Shown: positions 1-7,928 of the stretch, piece after piece
Numbering within the stretch: the stretch's first letter is position 1
How the letters are laid out: the number at the start of each line of letters is the position of its first letter
From: Pseudomonas sp. DC1.2
GTDB taxonomy: Bacteria; Pseudomonadota; Gammaproteobacteria; Pseudomonadales; Pseudomonadaceae
NCBI RefSeq assembly: GCF_034351645.1
Contig: NZ_CP133782.1
Span: 2,361,001 to 2,425,000, forward strand
DNA length: 64,000 nt
Reading direction: 5' to 3'
The notes under the pieces: generated by a model
Databases searched by the model: none
What the model was told of the DNA's origin: nothing
What the model saw: the letters and a program-made list of their open reading frames with translations, nothing else
Translations under genes and position numbers: made by a program

Positions 1-750
1 GCGCTGGTTACCGGATCCGCCCGAGGCATTGGACGTACTTTTGCTCAGGCTTACATCCGAGAAGGCGCGACGGTCGCCATCGCGGACATCAACCTGGAAC
101 GGGCTCAAGCCACGGCTGCCGAGTTAGGGCCTAACGCTTATGCAATCGAGATGGACGTCACCCGTCAAGCGTCTATCGATGCGGCGATCGCTGCTGTCAT
201 TTCGCGGGCAGGTCAGTTAGACATCGTGATTAATAATGCTGCGTTGTTCGATCTGGCGCCCATTGTCGGCATCACCCGCGACAGCTTCGAGCGTTTGTTT
301 TCGATCAACGTCGCCGGAACCCTGTTCACCCTACAGGCAGCGGCGCGGCAAATGATCGCCCAAGGTCATGGCGGCAAGATCATCAACATGGCCAGCCAGG
401 CAGGCAGGAGAGGGGAGGCGCTTGTGGGTGTTTATTGCGCGACCAAAGCAGCCGTAATCAGCCTTACGCAGTCAGCGGGCCTGGACCTTATAAAACATGG
501 GATCAATGTGAATGCCATTGCGCCAGGGGTCGTCGACGGTGAGCATTGGGATGGCGTTGATGCGATGTTCGCCCGGTATGAGAACAGGCCGCTGGGGGAG
601 AAGAAGACGCTGGTCGGTCAGGAAGTGCCCTTTGGGCGGATGGGCACCGCTGAAGATCTGACGGGCATGGCGATTTTCCTCGCTTCAACTGAGAGCGAAT
701 ACGTGGTGGCTCAGACCTACAATGTTGACGGTGGAAACTGGATGAGTTGA
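1..750 (+). CDS. SDR-family NAD(P)-dependent oxidoreductase (5' partial), sorbitol-dehydrogenase-like
   Basis: The open frame runs in from the window edge and ends at TGA 748-750. It starts inside the Rossmann fold: a TGSARGIG nucleotide-binding loop is at the very beginning, followed by NNA, the catalytic Ser in NMAS and the Y-C-A-T-K catalytic pair (YxxxK). The C-terminus NVDGGNWMS is typical of SDR enzymes. About 250 residues are visible, so only a few N-terminal residues are missing. The overall look is that of polyol (L-iditol/sorbitol) dehydrogenases, but the substrate is inferred. Upstream partners lie outside the window. Confidence 0.88.
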   Translation, partial: ALVTGSARGIGRTFAQAYIREGATVAIADINLERAQATAAELGPNAYAIEMDVTRQASIDAAIAAVISRAGQLDIVINNAALFDLAPIVGITRDSFERLFSINVAGTLFTLQAAARQMIAQGHGGKIINMASQAGRRGEALVGVYCATKAAVISLTQSAGLDLIKHGINVNAIAPGVVDGEHWDGVDAMFARYENRPLGEKKTLVGQEVPFGRMGTAEDLTGMAIFLASTESEYVVAQTYNVDGGNWMS

Positions 751-889
751 GGTCGTGCCAGCGCAGTGACGAACAGTGGAAAGAACGCTCTGGACTCTCC
801 AACGCTAGCGCACAAGCGTAAAGGCGTGTGCGTTGTCAGAGCCCGAGGCGGTCAACTATTTACCTGGCCGTCTTTTGTCCAAAAAACGC

Positions 890-2209
890 TCAAATCACGT
901 AAGGCTGGAACAGGCGTCGAACATCCACCCGAGCCTTCAGTTTGGCGGCCAACAGGTACAGGCCTCCCACCTTGCGGTGCAGGAACAGCACATCTACGGG
1001 GGGCGTGTGCCAGAAGTCGCGGTCGGTGCCCAGTTGCCATCCGGTATCGCGCAGGCGCGAGGCCAAGTCAGACGTCGCAAAGTCATAGGCGCCTTCATAG
1101 CGCAGTGGTTCGCAGGCTTGGCTGATAATCTCAGTTAGCAGCGTCCGGTGTTTGGGCAGGGTTTCAGGCTGAAAGTAGCCGACTTCAAGCGCTGCTTCGG
1201 CAATCGCGGCGCGGTCTTCTCGCAGGCCTGCAATCAGCAAGCGGCGATAGGCCTCTGTGCTGCTGCGGGCATAAAGGCGCGTGGCACCGAAGTCGAGCAA
1301 TACCATGCGGCCGGTGTCCTGCTGATAACGGTAGTTGGCAAAGTTGGGGTCGGTCTGCACGCACTGGAACTCGAACACCTCGCGCAGAAGCAGGCCGAAC
1401 AGCAACAGGATGATCCGGTCGCGCACTGCCTGAGGCGCGTGCTCCAGTGACTCCACTGCTACCCCGTCGGCGAACGACATCACCAGAACGTTCGGCGTGC
1501 TGAACTCGGCATACGCACGCGGCACCAGAAACTCAGGACTGTCGGCCAACAGTTGATGAAAGTGCCGTAAGTGCTCGGTTTCTTTCAGGTAGTCCGCTTC
1601 ATCCTGCAGTTGACGCTTGGCCTCTTGAAGCAGAGGTGCGAGGTCCATGCCTTTAGGCAGCAGCCCCGACACCCGCAGCAAAGTAGCGACGTTATCTACA
1701 TCGCTGGAAATGCTCTCGCGCACGCCGGGGTATTGCACCTTGATCGCCAGGCGTTGGCCGTCTTTGCCTAGCGCAGCATGAACCTGGCCGATGGACGCGG
1801 CCGCCAATGGTGTGAAGGAAAACCGTTCGAAGTGTTCTTCCCAGCCCTTGCCCCAGCTTTCGTTGAGGACTGCCACCAACTGGCTCATGGGCATCGGATG
1901 CGCGTCGGCGCGCAGACGAGAGAGGATTTCGGCGAGCGCGCGTGGCAATAATTCCCCTGCATCCATCGATAACAATTGCCCGACCTTCATCGCGGCGCCA
2001 CGCAGTTGCGACAGTTGTTCCACCGCTCGATGCACATTGCCCGGCGTCAACAGCAGATCACGCAGCGCCGGACGGTTACCTTGAGCCAACTGCCGAGCAC
2101 CTTCGGCCAGCATGCCGCCCGCGACGCCCGAGGCCAAGCCGCCAAAGCGCATCAGCCGCGACAAGCGACTGCTCGGCACGACCGCTGAGCCTGGCTCGCG
2201 CTGTTTCAT
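890..2209 (-). CDS. AarF/UbiB (ABC1) family atypical kinase
   Basis: 439 residues. The ABC1 hallmarks are present: K-V-G-Q at residues 75-78 (the KxGQ motif), an A-A-A-S-I-G-Q loop, a DPNFANY segment in place of the usual DPHPGN, and LLDFGA for metal binding. Members of this family are atypical kinases or ATPases tied to ubiquinone synthesis and lipid homeostasis. This is probably a paralogue of ubiB, since it lacks the long C-terminal membrane region and is not beside ubiE/ubiJ. The frame stays open upstream to 2695, but ATG 2209 overlaps the stop of the DUF3429 gene by ATGA, so the two are probably translationally coupled. Confidence 0.85.
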   Translation of the reverse strand: MKQREPGSAVVPSSRLSRLMRFGGLASGVAGGMLAEGARQLAQGNRPALRDLLLTPGNVHRAVEQLSQLRGAAMKVGQLLSMDAGELLPRALAEILSRLRADAHPMPMSQLVAVLNESWGKGWEEHFERFSFTPLAAASIGQVHAALGKDGQRLAIKVQYPGVRESISSDVDNVATLLRVSGLLPKGMDLAPLLQEAKRQLQDEADYLKETEHLRHFHQLLADSPEFLVPRAYAEFSTPNVLVMSFADGVAVESLEHAPQAVRDRIILLLFGLLLREVFEFQCVQTDPNFANYRYQQDTGRMVLLDFGATRLYARSSTEAYRRLLIAGLREDRAAIAEAALEVGYFQPETLPKHRTLLTEIISQACEPLRYEGAYDFATSDLASRLRDTGWQLGTDRDFWHTPPVDVLFLHRKVGGLYLLAAKLKARVDVRRLFQPYVI

Positions 2210-2670
2210 GAGCGAATCGCGACAACGATCGCGCCAAGCAGCAGGCACACACACGCCACGAGGGTCAGCCGCAATCGCATCGGCAGGTACCAGGCGGGCA
2301 GGCTTATAACCTGCAACAGTTGCCGGTCCTGCCAGAAGTGGGTGACAAATCCGACGATCAACAGCAAGCAACCCCATGGCACCGGCAGTAACGTGGCAAC
2401 CCAGGCGATAAGCGCCGGGATGACGCTCCAGATGAGCCGGTCGCGGCGCTGCTCGGCGCTCATGTCTTGCACGGTCATCGCAAAGCCCCAATGCAAGGCG
2501 CCAATGAAGCTCAGGATAACTGCGCCATAGTTGACCAGCGCCACTGCCCACAACGGTCGATATTCGAGAGAAAACGGGATCAACAGCGCCAGACCAATAA
2601 ACGGCAGTAAGCCGCCATAACCCAGCAGGGCGACGTGCCTTGGCGGTGAGGTCGAAGACAAGACGTTCAT
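2206..2670 (-). CDS. DUF3429 domain inner-membrane protein
   Basis: 154 residues with about five hydrophobic segments and little else. The pattern (ALLGYGGLLPFIGLA near the start, then GALHWGFAM) matches the DUF3429 family, whose function is unknown. An AAGGA ribosome site lies 8 bases before ATG 2670. The stop overlaps the start of the UbiB-like gene by 4 bases, suggesting a two-gene operon. Family assignment is by appearance only. Confidence 0.8.
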   Translation of the reverse strand: MNVLSSTSPPRHVALLGYGGLLPFIGLALLIPFSLEYRPLWAVALVNYGAVILSFIGALHWGFAMTVQDMSAEQRRDRLIWSVIPALIAWVATLLPVPWGCLLLIVGFVTHFWQDRQLLQVISLPAWYLPMRLRLTLVACVCLLLGAIVVAIRS

Positions 2671-2963
2671 GCGTATTCCTTCCAGTGACCGACATTCAAG
2701 ACTGTAGGCCTAAAAGCTCCCCACTTGGTTCCAACGCTGTTCACTTAAGCCAGCGTTTTGTGATTGCCTTGAGTGAACGGCATTGTGCAAGCGTTCACGG
2801 AAGCTATTGTGTGCCGGCGCTGCTTCCTGTCGCCAAAGCGCTTCAGGTCCGGGCGCCCGCTATTGGCCCAGGCTGTGTAAAAACGCATGCTCGGTTTTGA
2901 GCAAAGCCAAGACAGGGTGTGCATCATGATGACTGCCACGCGGAAGGGATTCGCACCAGCGCC
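2671..2963. other. Intergenic region between DUF3429 gene and LprI-like gene
   Basis: 293 bases with no convincing gene. It should hold the promoter of the DUF3429/UbiB pair, transcribed leftwards. A 64-codon minus-strand frame (2745-2939) has no ribosome site and no recognisable domain. No terminator with a T-tract was seen. Confidence 0.5.
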
Positions 2964-4136
2964 TTACCCTCTCTCGCAAAGATCATAAGCGCCGAAGATG
3001 ATCGCACTCACTGCGCTCAGCGCCTGTTCTTTGGCCAAGTCTGAAGGAACACCAAAATGGCTCGAATAGTAGGCCGCCAACTCATCGCTCGCGTCACGAA
3101 TTGATGCCTGGTGCTGTGCGATAAAATGCGGCAGGTCGACCTCTTTTGTTGGATCGCCGTTGTTCGCATCCTGATCGCCTGGACTGATATCGAGTGTTTT
3201 CGCCTTCCATAAATCTGTGCGGTGCAAACGAACAGCAATCAGTGTGTAGTCAAATTCACGGGCGAGACTGAAGCGAGCGGTTCCCTGACAGTCCGGTTGT
3301 GTCGCCACCGCCGCGTCCTTCAGTCGATCCAGCGCTTTCAATCGCGGCGTCATCGCCATACAGTCACTCTGAGTCAAGTGGCCATCGATTGCTCCTGCGT
3401 ATTGCGAGTGCAGAACCGCCATCAACCCGGGGCGCCGCACAAGCGCCGCACACGGCATTGTCAACGCGTCTTTGTCGACCGACACGACATTCAAGAAGGC
3501 GGAAAAGTTTTTATCCGATGACGCCGCATCGTGTGCATTTTTAACGCTGGACAACGGCGATGCCCACGGTTTGTCATGAAGCGCCTCGAAAGGCTGGGCA
3601 ATCAGTTTCTCCACAACTACCGCCCGATCGACCTTATCGTCGAGGGTCGCGTAGCGATAAATGGCTTCGTACAGGGGGGCGGATCTGGGATTTTGTCGGG
3701 CAAGCTCCGCCAGTGCGGCATTCGGTTCCCGGAAAAGCGCAGCAACGGCCAATGGGTTCAGCCGGTCATCGTAGGCACTGACGAGACAAGTGTGCATATC
3801 GTCATTCGAACATTGCTTGTCGCGCGTCTTTAGCCAATGCCGTTGCAAGGTTTGCTGCTGCGACAGACCTTTGTCTGAAGCGTCCGAACGGGACGCTGCG
3901 AACAGGATCGCCATTGTTCGATCCCGCGTGGACAGCGCGGGATCATTACAGATCATCCTTTCGATGGCATTACTCGACGCCCCACATGAAAAACTTGGGC
4001 CAGACATTGTCGGGTTCTGAGCGGCATGCGCAATGGGTGTTCCCAGCGCAGCAGCGAGCAGGGGCAGAACGATAATCAGCTGTTTTATTCGAACCGCGTA
4101 TGACATGACCAGCAGTCCATTCTTGGTATTCAACAC
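2964..4136 (-). CDS. Exported protein with N-terminal LprI-like (DUF1311) domain
   Basis: Up to 390 residues. A hydrophobic export signal ends near PIAHA, so the protein is probably periplasmic. The mature N-terminus has the LprI/DUF1311 pattern: two Cys around S-C-x(12)-C-N-D-P, then R-H-W-L-K-x-R-D-K-C and a final C-L plus Y-D-D-R-L. LprI-type domains occur in lysozyme-inhibitor-like secreted proteins. The remaining ~260 residues are not recognised. GTG 4136 has a GGAG five bases upstream and is preferred; ATG 4106 is an alternative that would give a more usual signal peptide length. It lies in the same orientation as the next exported protein. Confidence 0.72.
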   Translation of the reverse strand: MLNTKNGLLVMSYAVRIKQLIIVLPLLAAALGTPIAHAAQNPTMSGPSFSCGASSNAIERMICNDPALSTRDRTMAILFAASRSDASDKGLSQQQTLQRHWLKTRDKQCSNDDMHTCLVSAYDDRLNPLAVAALFREPNAALAELARQNPRSAPLYEAIYRYATLDDKVDRAVVVEKLIAQPFEALHDKPWASPLSSVKNAHDAASSDKNFSAFLNVVSVDKDALTMPCAALVRRPGLMAVLHSQYAGAIDGHLTQSDCMAMTPRLKALDRLKDAAVATQPDCQGTARFSLAREFDYTLIAVRLHRTDLWKAKTLDISPGDQDANNGDPTKEVDLPHFIAQHQASIRDASDELAAYYSSHFGVPSDLAKEQALSAVSAIIFGAYDLCERG

Positions 4137-4256
4137 GCATGCTCCGTTGACTTATTGTCATGTTTAAAGATGCTGTCCACACTTATCCCGCAAGCGGGCA
4201 GTATGCCCAGACGTGCATCGGCGTTAGTCAGTGGTACTTCGGCGCGAGGCCATCAT

Positions 4257-5021
4257 TTATTTCGTTCGAGAGGCGGCGATGGCATCGATCAGTACCGGCT
4301 GCGCGCCGGCAGCGCGAAGCTTCTCAAGTGTGATTACCACGGGCACCGCACAGGCCTGATTCACCTGGGACAAGTCGTACTGCACGGCGAGGCCTCCGAT
4401 TTTTGAATCGAGCCATACCATCATCGTCGGCGGGCCATCGCTGCCGATGTTTTGCACGGCCTCTTTGCAGGCGGCTCGATCTTCTTGCGAGCCCTCTCCC
4501 GAGTCGTATCCTGCGAGAAACAGCTCATACAGGGCGTTAGACGAAAGGGTGACCATCCTGGTGTCGTCGATGCCCTTGGACAGTTCGACTTTTCCCGTCA
4601 GGGACGCCGGTAACAGGTGCGTCCAGTCCACCGGTTTACCCGTGCGCAAATCGTAAACAATGGACATGGTTGCGGTCGAAGGGTGAGCGCCGCCGCAGAA
4701 GGCAACGTCTGTGATCACCACACTCACAAAGCCCGGACCCTGCATGGGCGTATCGACCGTGCGGGTCCAGCTCGCCTCACTCGCGTTTTCGCTCTTGCAC
4801 ACGTTCAGCGCTTTTTTGATATGGCTGTTCAGCTTTAGCAACGCCGAGTTGATTCGTCGCTCAGCGTCATCCTTCGGATCAGCAATCAAAGGCATCGCCG
4901 CCACATCTTTTTGGATGGCAGGCCCAGGCTTGAACCTCACAACGCCTTCACCGGCAACCGCATTTGTCATCAACAATGAATACACTGCTGAAACCAGTAG
5001 CGCTCGGTATGCAAGGTTCAT
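4257..5021 (-). CDS. Exported DUF3298/RsiV-like protein
   Basis: 254 residues with an N-terminal export signal ending near TNAVAG. The central C-G-G-A-H-P-S motif, followed by a strand beginning M-S-I-V-Y-D-L-R-T-G, is the signature of the DUF3298 (RsiV/PdaC C-terminal) fold. In this family the region is extracytoplasmic and sometimes binds lysozyme. Several Cys could form disulfides. It sits directly upstream of the LprI-like gene on the same strand. That neighbour is also related to lysozyme-inhibitor-type proteins, so a shared envelope-defence role is possible but inferred. Confidence 0.65.
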   Translation of the reverse strand: MNLAYRALLVSAVYSLLMTNAVAGEGVVRFKPGPAIQKDVAAMPLIADPKDDAERRINSALLKLNSHIKKALNVCKSENASEASWTRTVDTPMQGPGFVSVVITDVAFCGGAHPSTATMSIVYDLRTGKPVDWTHLLPASLTGKVELSKGIDDTRMVTLSSNALYELFLAGYDSGEGSQEDRAACKEAVQNIGSDGPPTMMVWLDSKIGGLAVQYDLSQVNQACAVPVVITLEKLRAAGAQPVLIDAIAASRTK

Positions 5022-5134
5022 GAGATCCGCCCACGTGTTGGTATCTGACGAGCCACTATCGTCCGAATTACGCTAAACACATAGTTTTGATTGTGCTTTA
5101 CAGCCCCTTCAGCGGCACTGGCCGGCCTCCTGGT

Positions 5135-5716
5135 TCAGATGTGACCCGATGGTAAGACGCACAACTCGCCGGTGGCCCGGATCAGCGCCAGTTGATGCAA
5201 CTGATCCTGGGTCAGCCCGACACGTGCCTTGGCCAGCCAGCTCGAACAGTTCGGGTCTTTACGATAGGGCGAGAAATCAGCGTACTGCTGCAACAGACGG
5301 CTTTGCAGTTCATCCAGCTGCGGTCGAATTTGCTTGGCCAGGTCGGGGCGTGGCGTATCAGGTGCTTTTCCCATCGCTTGCCACTGCGCCAGCAATCCGT
5401 ATTGCACCAACTTGTTAGCCTCCATTTGCGCCGCCATCAACTGCGCGACATCGTCTGCGTCGAGTTGGCGCTCAACCGCCAATTGCCGGGCATTGGCGAT
5501 CACCTGCGCTTCTCGCGCACTGTCCTGAATCGGCTTGCCACTGTCCCATTTGGTTAGCGCCACCCGATCACCGATGTTCAGGCGCTCATTCAGCGTCACC
5601 AGCAGCGTTTGCAACGCGTCGGGTGTTGGTGCCGGCTGACCGGCGCAGGCACTGCCGATCAGTAGGCTGAGCACAGAGCCGGTCAGAAGTTGCGAAAGAC
5701 GTGGGAAATGGGACAT
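5135..5716 (-). CDS. Periplasmic (AroQ-gamma) chorismate mutase
   Basis: 193 residues: a signal peptide (cleavage near GSACA), then an all-helical AroQ fold. Typical residues are the L-N-E-R-L start of helix 1, then a K-W motif, a G-K-P-I-x-D loop and R-E-A. Two Cys near the C-terminus fit the disulfide of secreted chorismate mutases. The enzyme converts chorismate to prephenate outside the cytoplasm; in Pseudomonas such enzymes can pair with a periplasmic cyclohexadienyl dehydratase to make phenylpyruvate, but no such gene is adjacent. ATG 5716 is chosen because the signal peptide begins there; the frame continues upstream to 5881 without a better start. Confidence 0.85.
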   Translation of the reverse strand: MSHFPRLSQLLTGSVLSLLIGSACAGQPAPTPDALQTLLVTLNERLNIGDRVALTKWDSGKPIQDSAREAQVIANARQLAVERQLDADDVAQLMAAQMEANKLVQYGLLAQWQAMGKAPDTPRPDLAKQIRPQLDELQSRLLQQYADFSPYRKDPNCSSWLAKARVGLTQDQLHQLALIRATGELCVLPSGHI

Positions 5717-5970
5717 AGGCAAAACCTCATGCGTGGTAAACGTCGCGCCTGAGTAAACCATTGTTTGGGCCACGCGACAAAGCAGGTGCTTGCTGGGTTC
5801 AGGTACAGCATGAGAAATGGCCTTGCACTTAGCGTTGCATGGAGATCTGCTCCACCTTAGGGTGTTCATTGTCTGTGCCACTCAAACCGGCAAAGCACGA
5901 GCGCACTGTTTGAAGATTCGGTAGCGTAGAATCCGCGAAGCCCAGGCCACTCTCCCGAGACGGAATCTCA

Positions 5971-7323
5971 ATGCCAACCGCCACCCACCCCCTCTGGAAA
6001 ACCTACCTCCTCTTTCTTGCCCCGATGGTCTTGTCGAATTTTTTGCAGTCCATGTCTGGCACGATCAACAGTATTTACATCGGCCAAATGCTTGGCACCC
6101 AGGCGTTGGCGGCTGTGTCCGGCATGTTCCCCATCGTCTTTTTCTTTATCGCTTTGGTCATCGGTCTTGGCGCGGGCGCCGGGGTACTGATCGGCCAGGC
6201 CTGGGGGGCTCGCGAGCGGCACACAGTGAAGGCCATCGCTGCGACGACGTTGCTGTTGGGCGCGATGGTCGGACTATCGGCGGCGGTGCTCGGCAGTGTG
6301 TTTGCCAGGCCTGCATTGCAAGGTTTGGGGACGCCGGTGGATGTGTTGGACGATGCGGTGGCGTATGCGCACGTGATGATGTGGATCATGCCGTCACTGT
6401 TGGTGTATGTGCTGTTCACGCAGTTGTTGCGCGGGGTGAGTGACACGGTCTCTCCGTTGATTGCGTTGCTGGTGTCAACGTGTGTGGGGTTGGCGCTGAC
6501 GCCGGCATTGATTCGCGGGTGGTTGGGGTTGCCGTCGCTGGGGATTCAGAGCGCTGCGTATGCGGGGCTGGTCGGCAATTTGTCGGCGATGGCGTGGCTG
6601 GCGTGGCGGTTGATTCGCCAGCGGCATCCCTTGGCGCCGGATCGAGAGATGTTTGCGGCGATGCGGCTGGACCTGAGTATTCTTGGCAAAGTGTTGCGCA
6701 TCGGTTTGCCGACTGGGTTGCAGATGGTGGTGTTGTCGGCGTCGGAGTTGGTGATTCTGGCGCTGGTCAATCAGCACGGTTCTCAAGCGACGGCGGCGTA
6801 TGGCGCGGTGACGCAGATCGTCAATTATGTGCAGTTTCCGGCGCTGTCCATTGCGATCACGGCATCGATCCTTGGCGCGCAGGCGATTGGGGCCGGGCAG
6901 CTTGAACGGATCACGCCGATTTTGCGCACGGGGCTGTTGATCAACGTGTGTTTGACCGGTGGCCTGGTGCTGTTGGGGTATGTGTTGTCGCACTGGTTGT
7001 TGGGGCTGTTCCTGACCGAACCCGAGACGCGGGCGATGGCGGAGCATCTGTTGCATATCATGCTCTGGAGCCTGCTGGTGTTTGGTTTTCAGGCGATTAT
7101 CGGCGGCATCATGCGGGCCAGCGGCACGGTATTGATGCCGATGGTGATTTCGATTGTGTGCGTGGTCGGGGTGCAATTACCGGTCGCGTACTGGCTGGAT
7201 GGACAATTCGGGTTGCAAGGGGTGTGGATGGCGTTTCCGGTGGCGTATCTGGGGATGCTGGCGTTGCAGACGGTCTATTACCAGCGGGTTTGGCGGCATC
7301 AGAAAATCGAGCGGTTAGTGTAG
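5971..7323 (+). CDS. MATE family multidrug/Na+ efflux transporter
   Basis: 450 residues, about twelve membrane segments, the standard MATE length. N-terminal features include N-F-L-Q-S-M-S-G-T-I-N and G-L-G-A-G-A-G-V-L-I-G-Q-A-W-G-A near residue 70. These match the MatE repeat pattern, which recurs in the second half (GLPTGLQM and ALSIAITASILGAQAIGAG). The protein probably exports cationic drugs or metabolites using Na+ or H+. It stands alone and converges with the phosphopantetheinyl transferase gene; their ends share one hairpin. Confidence 0.9.
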   Translation: MPTATHPLWKTYLLFLAPMVLSNFLQSMSGTINSIYIGQMLGTQALAAVSGMFPIVFFFIALVIGLGAGAGVLIGQAWGARERHTVKAIAATTLLLGAMVGLSAAVLGSVFARPALQGLGTPVDVLDDAVAYAHVMMWIMPSLLVYVLFTQLLRGVSDTVSPLIALLVSTCVGLALTPALIRGWLGLPSLGIQSAAYAGLVGNLSAMAWLAWRLIRQRHPLAPDREMFAAMRLDLSILGKVLRIGLPTGLQMVVLSASELVILALVNQHGSQATAAYGAVTQIVNYVQFPALSIAITASILGAQAIGAGQLERITPILRTGLLINVCLTGGLVLLGYVLSHWLLGLFLTEPETRAMAEHLLHIMLWSLLVFGFQAIIGGIMRASGTVLMPMVISIVCVVGVQLPVAYWLDGQFGLQGVWMAFPVAYLGMLALQTVYYQRVWRHQKIERLV

Positions 7324-7349
7324 CCCTGGCCTTACGGCAAGGCCAGGGC
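7323..7349. terminator. Hairpin shared by convergent gene ends
   Basis: A perfect 11-bp stem (GCCCTGGCCTT paired with AAGGCCAGGGC) with a 5-base loop ACGGC. It spans the stop codons of the MATE gene and of the phosphopantetheinyl transferase gene. There is no clear T-tract, so the strength of termination is uncertain. Confidence 0.6.
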
Positions 7350-7928
7350 GCCGACCATCGGGTAAGGCAGGTTCAGCTCAAACGTCGGGCATGTCAGTGG
7401 CGGTATTGCGGCCCATTCAGCGAGGGCCAGACCGTGGCATTTCAGGCGGGCTTCCTGCCGACACCAGGCGTTGGCGAAGGCCCGTGGACGCTCGGCGTCG
7501 GGCGTCACCCGCAGGTGTTCGGTTACGTCGGGGCCGAGGTAATCCTGCGCCACGGATTGCCAGTTCGGCACCTCCTGCACCTGCATCAGATCGACGCCGA
7601 CGGGCCCTTGCAAATTGACCGCCGCCAAGGACAGCCGGTCTTCGTGGCTGATTGACAGACCCGGTTCCGGCAGGCCTCGGATCAGCAACCGCGGCGGGTG
7701 TCCGGCGTGACTGACGAAAGTGATCGCGTCACTGGGCAGTCCGAGCATGAGGGCCATGGCATCGCAGATGTTTGCCCGAATGCGCTCTCGGGCGTCGGCG
7801 CGGTGCGTACCCAGAGGGTGCTCGGTACTGATCAGCAACACACCGTTGTGCAACCGGGGCGGCATGCCGGGGTAAGGATCGACCGCCCAGACCTGCCTGT
7901 TCAGCGCGGCGCTCACCGGGTTGCTCAC
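7332..7928 (-). CDS. 4'-phosphopantetheinyl transferase superfamily protein
   Basis: About 198 residues. It shows the Sfp/AcpT-type motifs in order: S-I-S-H-E-D in the middle, V-G-V-D-L-M for the Mg2+ site, and W-C-R-Q-E-A-R-L-K near the C-terminus. The enzyme would attach the phosphopantetheine arm of CoA to a carrier-domain serine. GTG 7928 overlaps the TGA of the upstream NRPS (GTGA), so co-translation is likely and the NRPS T domain is the obvious substrate. A TTG at 7952 is an alternative start. Confidence 0.85.
   Translation of the reverse strand: MSNPVSAALNRQVWAVDPYPGMPPRLHNGVLLISTEHPLGTHRADARERIRANICDAMALMLGLPSDAITFVSHAGHPPRLLIRGLPEPGLSISHEDRLSLAAVNLQGPVGVDLMQVQEVPNWQSVAQDYLGPDVTEHLRVTPDAERPRAFANAWCRQEARLKCHGLALAEWAAIPPLTCPTFELNLPYPMVGALALP

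Noticed and set aside
2745..2939. 64-codon minus-strand frame in the gap before the LprI-like gene
   Set aside because: No ribosome site or domain; the reading looks like degraded repeat or IS-end sequence, but no inverted ends or transposase could be shown.
6475..7176. 233-codon minus-strand frame inside the MATE gene
   Set aside because: Low-complexity His/Arg/Gln-rich translation, the usual antisense shadow of a GC-rich membrane protein gene.
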